Shown: positions 1 through 13,700 of the stretch, piece after piece | Numbering within the stretch: the first letter of the stretch is position 1 | How the letters are laid out: each line of letters opens with the position of its first letter | Origin: Numida meleagris | Taxonomy: Eukaryota > Chordata > Aves > Galliformes > Numididae | Direction: 5' to 3' | NCBI RefSeq assembly: GCF_002078875.1 | Contig: NC_034414.1 | Location: forward strand, 16,895,428 to 16,959,427 | DNA length: 64,000 nucleotides | Notes under the pieces: model-generated | What the model was told of the DNA's origin: nothing | Seen by the model: only the letters and a program-made list of their open reading frames with translations | Database searches by the model: none | Translations under genes and position numbers: made by a program

Positions 1-2250
1 CATAAGTGGTAAGCAGGGAAAAAAAAATTGTTAATAAACTAATTTGTAGTGCAAAAGGCTGGAACATGAAGAACTAATAAATCATACACAGTTCAAAATA
101 CAAGAAAACAGGCTCTTTTTTTTTTTTTTAATACCAGCTTCATCCTAGCTCTTTTCACTCTTGGTCACTCTTCAAAAACAATAAAAATAAAAAAAATATT
201 CATAACTCACTGTTAATTCAAGTTTCTGGTATATCTGATAGATATTTATCTGGGTATAGAACAATAAGACTTCCTCTGAGGACTGAGAGGGTAACTTGTC
301 TACTTTTAGGTACAGCCAGACTCTAGGTTATGATTATTGTATCTCTCTGATTAATAAGAATTTGATCTGCAGAGGGTCAGGGTGACTGAAAAGTCCTTGT
401 AACTGAGAATTTGAGAAATTCTGTGTAACAGAAAGCTATGGTAAGAGTTACAAGTTGAGAAAAACAATATGCTACACTCATTGCTAACATTTTGTGTCAT
501 AATAAATCTTTAATTGTAATCACAGTCTTATGGCCAGCCCTCATTCTGCCAAGGATCCCTAAAGAATCTACCTGTCTTTCATAGTGTTGGGTGACAGTGT
601 GGCTGAGCAGAAGCATATACAAATCCAAGAACTGTGAGAAGGACATGGCCTTCCCTCCTTCACATCTCTCAAGAGACGTATGGCTCTGACGTGCTACAAC
701 AGAGAATATATTCTGCTCCCCTCTCTGCCATGACCTTCACAGAAGCATCCAAGAGCAAAAGAAAAAGAAAAGGTAGCATTACCACGTCTCTTGAAGAAAA
801 GGTATTATCTTGTTGTGCTGTTCTGGCACAACAGAATATTTTAAAAGGAATTCAGCCTTAAAGTAAATTTTTTGTTGCACAACTTTGTGATTCTTAACTT
901 CTGCAGGAAATGAAGATGCCCTATTCATAAGAGGAAAGGGAATGATAGGGGTAGAAAGACCGCCAAAGAGAGGGAAACATGGTTTACACTATTTAAACAA
1001 TTTTACACAAGTGATGGAAGGCTGAGTTTTACCTCACTGACTGTCAGCTGTCACAGCTTCTAACAGAAGGTTTATTTACTTGTTGTTTTTTCAGAGTTGG
1101 GAAGGACAGTCAGAAGAAATGAATTAATATATAAGGATTAGAAAATATCCTGAGAATCTCTCTTCATTTTCACACACCCACAGCTTGCAGCTTTATTCAT
1201 AGGGTTAGGAAGCTTACATCATCCCATAGATTGAGCAAACATTGCATGCTGCAATATCAAACTTTTAGCTCATGAGCCACAGCTGACATTTAAAGCTATT
1301 AAATGAGCATTTTAATGATCAGTACATGTCTACTTTCCTTTGCTCATTTGGGTGCATAGCTGATGCATAGTAGCGTTTCTGATTCAGCAAATTGGAGCTT
1401 CATAATGGTGTGTTGAAATACTGCATAAGAAATACCAGCAGGCTCCAATGGAAAGAAAGATGCAACATTCTGAAATTGGTTAACTCTGCTCATCCTGGCA
1501 AAACAGGGATAAAAGAGGGAATCTTAGTTTGAAATCACTTATTTTTTTAATGCGATATCTCCCTATCTTTAGGTAATCTGCTACTGTGATGTTGTAGCTA
1601 AGAATGTGCATTCTCTCAACACATGGGAAGGAAAAATTATGCAGAAACAAAGGATTGATGATTTTTTCATATATATTATCATTGTGATTTCTTTTCAAAC
1701 AGTGTGCATAACTCTAGTGCCCATTTCAGTAAATGCGGCAAAATTAAGACAAATCCTCTCAGCTTCACGAAGACCCACAGCCTATTCACATCTATTGTAA
1801 CCAGCCAAAGTTGCTCAGGCTATTTTATAATTCAAGAGAAACAGAAGAAAGACTAGGACTTGGAGTTGTGGGATTTCAAAGGTCTAACAGGTCAGTGGGA
1901 TTGGAATGAGTAACTTCTGAAAGAAAATACCCATTAAATCACAGTCAACAACAGTCTAATTTGCCAGAGCTTATATTATTTTCTTTCCCAATTGGTGAGT
2001 CACCACACATTCAGTCTGTGTATGTCCTATATGGTCCTAAGTTCTCTGACTGACATATACATGCATAGGACAAAGCTGCGCCACATTTACGTTAGAACTG
2101 GGAGCCTAAATTAAATTTCTAGAGAATATATTAAATGGATTAAAAGTTTAAACAGCTAAGAATGTATAATGACCATGGGAAGACATCCTTTGACTAGACT
2201 GTCAGTTTGCAAAACTGAAGGAAACACTCAAGATCAGTTTAACAAGAGTA

Positions 2251-2540
2251 ACTGTATGTTATACCTTATATTATGTAGTAGTGAGAGAGAAAGGCATGCA
2301 AAATAATCTACCACACAATAAACTGTAAAATATTTACATTTAAATGCAAAGCTGCTAGTAGTATTGCCTTAACAAAGCATCCACATTTATTAGATACTGT
2401 ATGTTATACCTTATATTATGTAGTAGTGAGAGAGAAAGGCATGCAAAATAATCTACCACACAATAAACTGTAAAATATTTACATTTAAATGCAAAGCTGC
2501 TAGTAGTATTGCCTTAACAAAGCATCCACATTTATTAGAT
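2251..2540. repeat. Perfect tandem duplication, two copies of 145 bp
   Basis: The unit starting ACTGTATGTTATACC occupies 2251-2395 and is repeated base for base at 2396-2540. Reading both copies in parallel I found no difference. The sequence is AT-rich and not an obvious known repeat. It is either a very recent duplication or an assembly artefact. Confidence 0.9.
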
Positions 2541-2924
2541 AGGCTTTTCAGAGTGTCTAGTACAAACGGCTTTGTAGGCAGCCCTAAAGATACAGGTAAT
2601 TGAAGCTTTAACCTGCCTGTATGACATTGATATAATAGATTGTAAGCCCACGTAATCAAGCCCCAGTTACATACTGACTGGCATACAACTGTCATGCGCA
2701 GTTCTATTTACAAAAAAAATGAAATTATGAGTCACAGTGAAAATTACAGACACAGATTTCTGAGTGTGGCAAGTCTTGTAGAGTATATAGGCTTATTTGC
2801 ATAATTAGCTTGTGCTTACACAATGTTCTCCATACTGTGCCAGCTTAAAACTACATGTACCAGCACATCATTATTTATTGGCACAAGAATTGAGCAGCAA
2901 TAAACAGGCCTCGTCACTGTCATC

Positions 2925-3325
2925 AGAGAGCAGAGCTCAGTGCTGCCCCTCCACTCCCTGTGAGGAGCTGCAGCCGCCATGAGGCCTCCCCTCAGCTCCT
3001 CTGCTCTGGGCTGAGCACACCCGGGCACCACAGCCACTCCTCACACACCTTGCCCTCCAGATTCTTCACCGTCTTCATAGTCCTCCTCTGGATGCTCTCA
3101 GTTTTATGTCCTGATATTCTGGCACCCAAACGGCACCTAGTGCTGGAAGTGAGGCCGCACAGCACAGAGCAGAGTGGGACAAGCCTTCCCTCATCCAGGA
3201 GCAGTACTGGGCCTGGTGCATCCCCTTTAGGCTGCCAGGGCACACTGCTGGCTCCCATCCACTTGCCATGGGCCAGAACACCAGATCCCTTTCTGTGAGG
3301 CTGCTCTCCAGCCTCTCGTCTCCTG
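2925..3325 (-). mobile_element. CR1 LINE fragment (internal)
   Basis: The stretch includes phrases typical of avian CR1 read in reverse, such as CTGCCAGGGCACACTGCTGGCT and a region ending CTCCAGCCTCTCGTCTCC. It is 5' of the usual CR1 tail. Short reading frames inside it are remnants only. Confidence 0.75.
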
Positions 3326-6300
3326 TATCAGTGAATGCTGTCTCTAAATGTAGAAAACCTCTAAAACGGGGATAGAATTCCTACTCAAGAAGTAATCCCA
3401 GAACCCAACAATGGACACACTAAATGAGAGGCCAGCTGCCACTATTGAATTCACTTTTGCACCATGGTACAATTTCCACAGAGAGGAACATGTTGTTATC
3501 CAATCCACAGGTGGTGAAAGGTGGGCACTGTGGCTTTGAATCACTTTTGGTAGGGAAAGAATTGAACCTAAACAATTATACTCCCATAGCAATTATGCGT
3601 CAGTGTACTGACATAACCACTATATTTTGAAAAAGTGAAGAAACACCTCTATTTTCTTCCTAAAAGAGAGATAAAAAACATAAACCACCTCTGAAAAGCA
3701 CAGTCCAGCCAGTATGTCAAGCTTGTTACAAGCATGCCTATGGATCAGACTTGTTGGGCAACACAGCAGACAGGAAAACCTTATAAGATCCACCCTTAAG
3801 TGGATGATAAGAGGAAAATTGCTAAGACTGAGGCAGATCTCTACATGCACAGAAGTGTAACTCAGCATTTGAAGAGTGTTAGAATAATAGCAGAACATAC
3901 CTACTGAGTCAGGTATAGTCAACACCTTAAGAAAAGGTGCTTCAGGTGGCAAGCTGGAATATATTCACCTATGCCATTAGATTCATTGCAGAGATTGTCT
4001 CTATTTCTTGTTGATTGCCCTATAATGGATATTTGTTATATTTTGTGACTTCTATCATGTCAAGCAATAGATAAGTTGTCTTCCAGTCAATTATTCAAGA
4101 ATTTATGAAATAACATTGAACACCCACAATTTTTTGTAAGACTGGGGAGGATAAGAGAGGGAGTGATGTGCAAGTCTTACACAGGAATAATTATACTCTT
4201 TGTTGGAAGGAGTGTAGGGTTTTTGACTATGTTTTTGTCTCAAAAGTATCTGTTCTCTCTAAAGTTTTCATTATTCAGAAAGGGAATGCCTTGAAACAAG
4301 CCTTTTTATTTAGCAACAGGCTGAGTAACTATGAATTTGAATCTACATGAAATGACCAGGTTAAGGCAAATGAATTTTGAGAATGCAAATACAGTTGAGT
4401 ATACAAACTGAACGACAACAAGGTTTTCAGTTCCCATTATTTCAAATATAATTAAACTTTGAATTCCTATGAGAACAAGGACATCGGATTGCTGTATAAT
4501 AGGAAGCACAAGGCATACTCTGCACAACATTCTGTATTCACATGTGCAGAATTCAATTTCTAACAACTGTTGACATATTTCTTTTGCTTTGCAGTTCTTG
4601 CTGCCTTTCTTACTATGGCCCTCTGAAGCTTCGTGCTCGTTGACTGTATAACAGTGTGGCCATTTGTGCCATCACTGCCTTGTAGGGAAAGGATTTTATG
4701 AGATACCTGTGGGAAGCTGACAATTTTGATGTACCTGTGTAGGAAAACACACCACTAACAGAATCTTAGTATAAACTCCTAAAGGAAGCAATATTGTGCA
4801 AGCTATTTCCCTGATTTCCTTCTTTCTTCTGGGTATTCCTGATTATATGTGTTGTCTTTCAGGGAACATTACAGTTACAAAGAACTTTAATACCAACCTA
4901 AGTGGATTGCTAACTTCTCACTGGGGGCTATCCCAGGCCCTTGAAGTTTTTGAGCCACGTTAGAACTAGACAAAGGTAAACCAGTTTCATGTATGTTAAT
5001 AACCTTTATGAAACAGATAAAGAGATAAATCAATATTCACATAGAGCAGCACATTTAGATCAGTTAAAGAGACAAAAACATTTAGATTTAAATGAGGTTG
5101 CAAACAATTGACTCAATAAATTACCACATTCAAACAAGTAGAATGCTGGCTAAATGGAACAAAGAATCAGATTGATTCATGAGGCTGACATCAGAAAGAA
5201 CTACTTTGTGTCAGTCTTGTCTTTAGAGAATTTCAGCAGAAATCAAGATCTAATCACCACAGCTTTCACGTCCATCTGTTTAAAAAAAAAAACCAAACAC
5301 CGAAATCCTTGACACTTAAACTGCCTTCACCAGGACAATAGAGCAGGCAATGAAAACCCTGCATTCATCTTAAGAAAGTACTATCACTTAAATACTACTT
5401 ATAAAAATATTACTACTCTTGCACATAGTTGTGGAAACTGACCTTTGATTTGGGAACGTGGAATTATTTCAGACTGTAGCAGTTAGAAAAGGTTTTCAAA
5501 GTACATTCTAAGTAGTTTTTGAACAACAGTACTTTTTAATCATAACCTTTTTCAGTGACATCTGTCAGCAATTGTTAGGAAATAACCAGAACAGTGTTAC
5601 CAGACCTGCACATACACAAATAAGTTATAAATAAAAGCCAATGTTCTTAAAACAGAAGAATTAATAAAATAAAAAAAAAGGAAGGAAGAAATTTAAGTTC
5701 ATACACCTTCTTGGGATCTTTACCTTGTAAGCTTGATAATATTCATTACTTGGAAGAGGACTGCTATTGTCTGAAGGTTGAAATGCATGTAATTTGATCA
5801 TCAATGGGTTGCAGATGTGTATGGTAGTCCACTGTAATATTTCACTTTAAGCCCTTTCCCAGTTTCCTCCTCTGAGTGGTTTGCCCACTGAAAGCCTGGG
5901 GCATAGATTTCTGGGTGCAAATGGCAGAGGAAAATAACCACTTTTCTTCCACTTGGCCTTTGCTCTTATGGGCAAATAGTATACTTATTTGGCATTGCAG
6001 ACTACATTCACAGTTTTAGGACATTTAGGTGAATACAACACAATTTAGGTTTTGCTAGTTAGGCTCAACTGTCTCATAATGGACTAAATTTGTTATAATT
6101 CATATTAGAAAATGTTACAGTTACATCAAGATCAGCCACATTAATCAGAAGTCGTATACTCTTCCTAAATTAAATATTGACTCTCAATTGAAGAATCATG
6201 AATAGGTGACTGGTTGTTATTCTTAAAATCTCTTTTTTCCTGTATTCTAGCTTTTCCGAACAACCATGTTATCATCACTCAGCTGTTATTACCTTCTTTT

Positions 6301-7591
6301 TTTTCCTGCAATTAATCGATATCCACACATCTCCTCTTTTCTTTCACACATCCTCTGTATTGTCTATTATTCAGTGCTCTGCTCTCACATCTTCTCAGTT
6401 ACAGCTGACATTTCCTATAAGATTTAAAGCTCTTTCAGTGAAGATATTCCACTGTAGTCTCACTCTTGGCTTCTTCATTTTGTTGGCTTTCTCACAAACC
6501 AATAGGACTATTCTGGTGCTCATGGATACCTATTGTGCCTTGTACATAGGAGTTCATTATGCTTTCCACTAGCAGAAGCTTTGCAGAACCCTAAGTACGG
6601 AGGCGCTAGGTCCTTTTCCTCCTTCTTGCAGGGGCCAAACAGCTTACAAGTACAAAACCTGTATGAGTTAGTTCTCTGGGATGCTGAAATGGAGGAAAAA
6701 ACTTTGTAAGGGCCAGAGAGGACTGCGTGGAATGACAGTTAGGTATGATTTAATTGCTTTTTTGGATACAGGAATAGAGCCACAAATGTACTTAGTTGCC
6801 TAATGGCTCATGTGTGTAAATACTCATATGTCCTTGAAATCACTGGGAAGTATTTAGAGAAAAAAAATTACATGTAAAAGTCAATGAAAGCAATAGAACC
6901 CTATAAACCCTTGTGATCTGGACCCACCCCTCAATGTCTGGATTTCTAAGCCTCATTTAAAGTTGGTATACTGAAATTAAGAGTCTTGAAAGTAGTCTGA
7001 TATCAGCAAAGACATGTAACATCACATTGGAAAGCTAATCAGGCAGTACACAATTAAATATATATATTTATACATATAAATTATACATACTATACAGACC
7101 TTTTGGACCATATTCAAACTAGCTCTTAGAGAAGTAAAACTTAGCATCCAGTTATCTACTTCCCTATGCATTTCATGAACAGTACAAGTAATAACACTTC
7201 AGTTAGCTAGTAAGAGAAAGCGGTGATCATATGATCACTAGCGATGACAACATACTGCAGGCCATCTTGTTCTTTGCATACTTACCTATCCTTGAATATC
7301 CCATGAAGGTCCTGCCATCCTAACGTGTTCTGACTTCCTGCAGTTTGCTTTGTCTAATTCCATTTTCACTGAGCCATCAAGCCAAAAATACAAAGAATTT
7401 CCATTTAAACTTTTCCCATAAGCAAGGAGCTGAGCTGTTTTAAGCCCTGCCTACACAGTAAATTGGTCCAGCTGGTTCAAGAGCTACATCTCCCAAATTT
7501 AAAGGCCCAGTTTGTCATGGCTCTGAATGCTGAGTTTGAGAGCAGCAAAAAATAGAGATATCGTGGTTCAGATCAGTGAAAAAAATATATC

Positions 7592-7597
7592 TTTAAT
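7592..7597 (-). terminator. Possible poly(A) signal (ATTAAA) of the FADS1-like gene
   Basis: The plus strand reads TTTAAT here, which is ATTAAA on the gene strand, about 150 nt after the stop codon. It is the nearest signal-like hexamer I found. A short 3' UTR would be unusual but possible. Confidence 0.35.
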
Positions 7598-7744
7598 CCA
7601 CTTCCCCACCCATGATTCCTACTGCAATTAGCTTTGCCCAGCTCCCAAGTTCCTATGTCAGAAGTCACAAACACTCTGTTGGTCTGTACTGACTCTTTGC
7701 AGCAGTTGTCTGGTGAAGAAGTTCCCTTCGAGAGCTGCCAGCTT

Positions 7745-10700
7745 CTATCCATGCAGGTAGGCTTCAAGCCAGTGTTCCCCTGACTCTTTCAGTGAGCTGA
7801 ACAGAAAGTAAAAACATCATTTATGAGGAGACACTATTCAGCTTCCATTACAGAAACAATACTTCTACATATGTTAATTGATACTTACTTCAAAATATCT
7901 ACAAACGCTCTGAGTAAAGTCTTGCTTTTATACTCAATGCCGTGCTTATCACAAAGGGCTTTCACCAAAGGAGCTGCTTTCCAGTAGTTGTGTCGAGGCA
8001 TTGTGGGAAAAAGGCTGCAGAATTCAATGCCATACAGTTATTGTAAGGATTGGCTTGCAAAATGCCCTGTACCCACTGTTCAAATTATTTCCCACCCATC
8101 TCCCAGAATAAGAGCAAAAGATTTTCAGATGAATATGGTTTTATTTGAGACAACACAGCCTCTCTCACTTTTAAGTGCCCCTATTATTCTCAGTCTTCTC
8201 CCCATAGTCATACTCACTGGTGCTCAATCTGGAAGTTCAAGTGCCCAGTGAACCAGTCATTGAACAAAGATTGGTTCACGTTACATGTTGCGTGGAGCTA
8301 GAAGGAAAAAAGACAATGATTTAGCTTTTATTTTTCTGGAAGTCAGGATGATTAATCCTCAGCAATTATCTCTCACTTTTGTCTAGCATAAAAGACCAAC
8401 TTAGTGTCAGAGATTATTGCCTTCATTGACCTGAAGAATTAAATAAAGTCTAGCTTGAAATGGATTCTTGGAATACAGGTTAATTTGGCTAGCTCTTGCC
8501 TCAGGAAGAATAGGCTTTTCACTGATGTGCACTCATGCCTGATTGATTCTATGGGACGACAGGGCCATGTCCTGTAATTCAGAACTGTAGGCCCATGGCT
8601 TCCAGAAGAAAGGAGATTCTCACCTGAGTAGATACCCAGTCTTTGTTCTTGTCATAGTCAATGTGCATTGGAATGTGGTTCATCTGCGAGACCCAAATAA
8701 ACCATGTACTTTCTAGGTACCTGACCAGACAAACATATAAACACATTTAATGTATCTAATTGCTTCCAAACTTGTCATTGAAACAGACATTTTGGCATCT
8801 GACACAAAAAAGGGCTGGGCAGGGAGTAGGGGCCGAGAGCTTTCCAGTGGCAGTTACCAAGAAGACTCGAAAAAGCAGTAGCCTTAAAATATCTATCTAC
8901 CCAGGTTCTTCTAAGACTTGTCTTATCTTACAGAGCACATTTGCAAAATTCAGGATGCTCTATTCCATTCCTTTGCCTCTTAAATTTTGGAGGAATTGAC
9001 TCCTAACTTTCTTTTGAGAGCCACTAAATCTGTAGCTGCAGAAATCCTTGAAAAGCCTCACTTCCACACTCCACCCTCAACTTATAATGATTTTCCTGGC
9101 TCACTACTTATTTCTGATCAAACTGTAATTTTGTAAAGTCTGACTAGTATGAGTAGTATGACTTTTTTTATTTATTTCCATTGACACTCGATATTGTTCA
9201 CCAGTATTAGTCACGGGGAGTTTGAGTATGCTGTGTGTTACCTGGACATCCAGTAGTACACCATGAAGTTGTTAAATCCCATTAAAGGAATATACATGAG
9301 GCAGACTCGGATGTTGAAAAATACCACCAATAACAGTTCCTGTTAAAAAAGAAAAAAGAAAAAAAGATGATGCCTTTGTTGAAGAAATCCCTCCATTTCC
9401 TCTTCTTCACTTTATTTCAGCATAAAATATGTTCTTCCTATGATCTCTTACTTATCAAGTGTAAGCTCCACGCCATCATTCTGCCTCCTGATTGTATCCC
9501 TGAAACATTCCCAGAGCACTAACTTTACCGTCATTAACTAAACACCAGGATAAAGTATGTAATCCCACTCTGCCTAGGTCCCATAGTTTTCTGTTAGCTT
9601 TTGTCTACTTGCGAAGAGGCTAAAAGGCATCTCCTGACAAATTCACTCTGGACTTGTTGCATTCCTACTCCAACAGCCTAAAAAAAACTTTTCTATCCCA
9701 AGCCTCATAGTCACCTCAGTTGAATGATGACATAGCCCTATGGCAGTGTTAGGAGTCAACACTAGTAGGCAGCTAAGCACTACACAGCTCCTCGCTCGCT
9801 TCCCCATCCCTGGGAGATGGGAGAAGAGGAAAGGAAGAGTAAAAGCAAGAAAACTTGTGGGTCAAGATAAAAATTATTTACTAACTGGATGTGGAAGACC
9901 AAAAAAAAAAATACAAAACAAAACGAGTGATGCAAAAGCAATCACTCACCTCCTCCCACAGGTTGAGGTAGACTGATGTCCAGCCAGGTCCCAAGCAAAA
10001 GATGACTAATCTCCCTAAATCCCTTCTTTTCTCTTTTTACTGCTGAGCATGACATTTTATGGCATGAAATAGCTCTTTGGTTAGTTTAGGTTAGTTTGGC
10101 CTGGTTGTGTCCCCTCCTCCCACACTCTTGCACTAATCACTGACAGAAAGCAAAGTGAGAAACAGGTCTTGATGCTGCACAAAAGCTGTTAACCATAGCT
10201 AAAACATTAGTGTGGTGACAGCACTGGTTTAGTCACAAATCTAAAACAGCACTATATGAGCTGCCATGAGGAAAATTAACTCCAACCCAACCACATACAG
10301 TGCAAGTGGTTACATTTTTGAAAGGTTTCTAGACAGTGCAAGCAGTGCTTACCAACCACTTTTTCTTCCTGATTAGAAAGTAGAATATGGACAGCTGGAA
10401 GAAGGGTACAAGTGCAAGTGGGGCCAATACTGCAGGAAGGAATGAAAACAGAGAGACATTTACAACTTCACTGCAAGATAAATCTTTCAGAAATATTCTC
10501 CTCTGCAGTGAGAGGAAAAATTGCTGGTTTTCATTTGCAGTAGCTTTCATGTGTCCACAAAATCTGTTCTTTTCATTTCAGCACCCTTCACTTCTTCATT
10601 TCTTTCCCATTTATTTTTCTTTCCCATCCCTTACACCTGAGTAACACTTATGTTGTACCTGACATTACATAATCAGGGGAAGTTCCCCCTCACATGAAGA

Positions 10701-13700
10701 AATGTCCCTAATTTTGGAGATCTTAGGGTCTCCCTAGTGTTGTGATTGTCTCTGAAGCTGTGATTTCAGTGGGAATATCTTTAAACCTATTATTTTGGGA
10801 AGGAGATGAAGCTGCAGTTTTGGGGTGATGTTCCTACAGCACTATAGGAAAACAGAGATACTCACAGCTGAAATACTTATGCTGATAATTGTAAGGCATG
10901 AACTTCTTCTTCTTTTTTCCAAGCTGAAAAAAAAAAATGAAAGGAAACTGTAATGACCTAGTTGGAGAACGGAGATCCTTCATAAGTACTTACTCCCATC
11001 TAATGAACTCATCAAGAACTACCTATTAAATCTCTTTAATCCAATGTCTCTTTTGAAAAGCAGGCACTGAAGGTCCAAAGCAGTGAAAAGAAACATTTCA
11101 TTTGAGCCTCCGTATCCAGATATCAATACGTGCCGATGTCAGAACACAAAAATTTTTAGGGAGAGTTCCAAAACTCATAATAGGATACAAAAATACACAA
11201 AAATAACAAGAATGCTCAAAAGGCTTTTGAATTTTGCAGGGGAAGATTCCAATGATAGCAATGAGAGTCAATGTAATGATGTTCACACACTCACCGCAGA
11301 GTGCTTAAATCATCTGTACTTGGGGAGGAAGAGGTTATTCATATGAAAACTGAGACAGGAAATAGTGGGTGATGAATGAAGGATGTGTTTGCTGAGAAAA
11401 CTATGCCTAAATTTCTGAATCAGATGGGATATGGGCTGAAGACATCCCAAATTTTTGAGTGGTAGAATGGTTGAGTGGTTGTTCTATAAAGACTGCAAAA
11501 TCATTGCTGCAAGATCCAAGTAGTAAATACTCTACAGAGATGTTTGCCTTTTTGCTGAATATTTTGACTTCATGAAACAGCAAAGAGATTAAATACTTAC
11601 ATAGCACAAGTACCTTTATTGCCTCAGTGTGTTTTTTCACTATTTACACGACAAGATTCTTGACATCATCTGCAATTTTTGTACTTTTGATTAAGGATAA
11701 AACAATAAAGAGGCAGAGCAGACTATTTCTAGAGCTCCCTTTTTATTGAGAAAAGTCTTAAAGATGTCTTCACTAGGTCAAAACTGAAACCAAACAAACT
11801 GAACAAAATGAAACCACTGAAATCCATTTTGCCCATCCACAGTGTGCCTGACTCATTTCTGTTAAAAGCTGGAAGAGATGAGAACTAGTTTCCTGCACTT
11901 TCACTTTCATCCAACCCAATTTAGCACAGAGATAGACACCTCATTCTAGATACTGCACGCTCATGTTAATATACAGCTATGGAGAGATCTTTCAGAAAAT
12001 CACTGACTAAATTCTTTCATGTTGCAGCTAACAGTTTTCTATTAATACCTTGTATAAACTCTCTTCCCAGGAGCCTTCCTGAGACAGCAGAGCTGGAATT
12101 TTCCCCATGCATTGGAAAGATTTCATTGCTTATTACCATCTAATGGAGAGTGACACATTATTTAAAGAGAATGCTTATCTAAGCAAGAGGTTATTTCTTC
12201 ATTCCATGAGTAAATAGAATTGCTGGGGAAAGAAAAGGCAGGAGACCTTACCTACCCTGATATCTCAAATCATAGGAGAAAAGGGAAGCTGTGTTCATGG
12301 ATTTATTTTTATGAGATTTAAAGAAAAAAAAAAAAAGGGAAATTAAGAAGTAATTTGCTATGCTTGCATTTTTTTTTTTTTGCATAGCAGCTACACTGGT
12401 GCTGAAGGATTTAGGTGCCAAGCAGGTCCTACAACCAAAAGGACCCAGAGGAAACATCTGACTCAATATCTATAATATCACTAAAATCATCTAACATTTA
12501 TCAAGTGGACTGACTCATTGTTTGGAAGGCCTTCGAGGTACTTACCCTGCTCTTCTAGCAACACAGAGAACTTAAGTACTGATGTTAAGAGTTTGCTGCC
12601 TAAGCATCATGATAACCAGGCCCCAGGTTGGTGCTTAAGTCACATATCTTGAACTTGAACCTTAGTGTGAATGGATCCAGCATGGATCTGCTCCTGGGAG
12701 AGTGTGGGAGTCAGAACAATCTGACTGTCAGCCTCTCAGACCATCTAACACTTTGGAGATTATAGAATCATAGAATTATAGAATTGTTTGAGTTGGAAAG
12801 GACTCTTGAAGGCCATCTAGTCCAACCCTCCTGCAATGAACAGAGACACCTACAGCTGGGTCAAGGTGCTTGGATCCCCATACAGCCTGATCTTGGAGGT
12901 GTCCAGGGTGGACACCATCCACCACCTCTCTGGGCGCTGTTCCAGTACCTGACTACCATTATTGTAAAAAAATTTCTTCCTTATATCCAATCTGAATTTC
13001 CCTGCTTTTAGTTTGAAACCATTTCCCCACTTTTCAAGTTATTATTACAAGTTTAGGCAGAAAGCCATAACTCAGGTTATTATACCTCTATTCTGTCTCT
13101 CATGCCAAAGGCTCTCCAGCTTCATACTCACTTCCACAGAGAGTGTCTTTCCCAAGCTGAACAGGAGAGGGTGCATATTGAGATCAGGGTCTTTGCGGAA
13201 ACAGTTGGGTTTGGCGTGGTGCTGATTGTGCAGATGATTCCACCAGCTGGCAGGTAACCCCTGCAGGAAAAGCCAAATACCAGGGATTCAAATTAGAACT
13301 CTATCACCAGTCATTATTTGTCAACCTATCATTGACAGTTGCACTATATTTTCCTCACAGGTAATGCCGCCTGAATGTAGAGTCACTCCCATTCACTGTT
13401 TAGTCCAGATTAGGCCCAGAGAATATTCCCACAGTAAGACAATTACCTTCAGGACATTAAACACAATGATCTGCAGTAGATGGTTCCATTTAGGCTTCCT
13501 AAAGACAGAGCAGTGCCCCAGATCATGTTGGAACCAGCCCATCTGGATCTAGAAGACAAAAGGATAACCAGGGATTCAGAATCTTAGCAGTGTTGTATTA
13601 ATTTGCCCCTGGGAGTCTCCTTAGCGTCATAGCATGAGTTCATCTCCCTCTGATCTGGGGAAGAAGAACTATGTGCAGTCATATCTGCTCAGTGCTGAGA

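Larger units (their letters stand above)
1..7590. other. Non-coding flank downstream of the FADS1-like gene
   Basis: This AT-rich sequence has no exon I can recognise. It holds one internal CR1 fragment, a perfect 145-bp tandem duplication, and scattered short A/T runs. In mammals FEN1 and TMEM258 lie on this side of FADS1; neither is visible here. Confidence 0.6.

Noticed and set aside
2960..3298. A 112-codon plus-strand frame and overlapping minus-strand frames
   Set aside because: The whole interval is a CR1 fragment; the frames are chance products of its GC-rich sequence.
1..7590. Search for FEN1 or TMEM258 exons, the mammalian neighbours on this side
   Set aside because: No frame resembling either protein was found, so they lie outside the window if the order is conserved.
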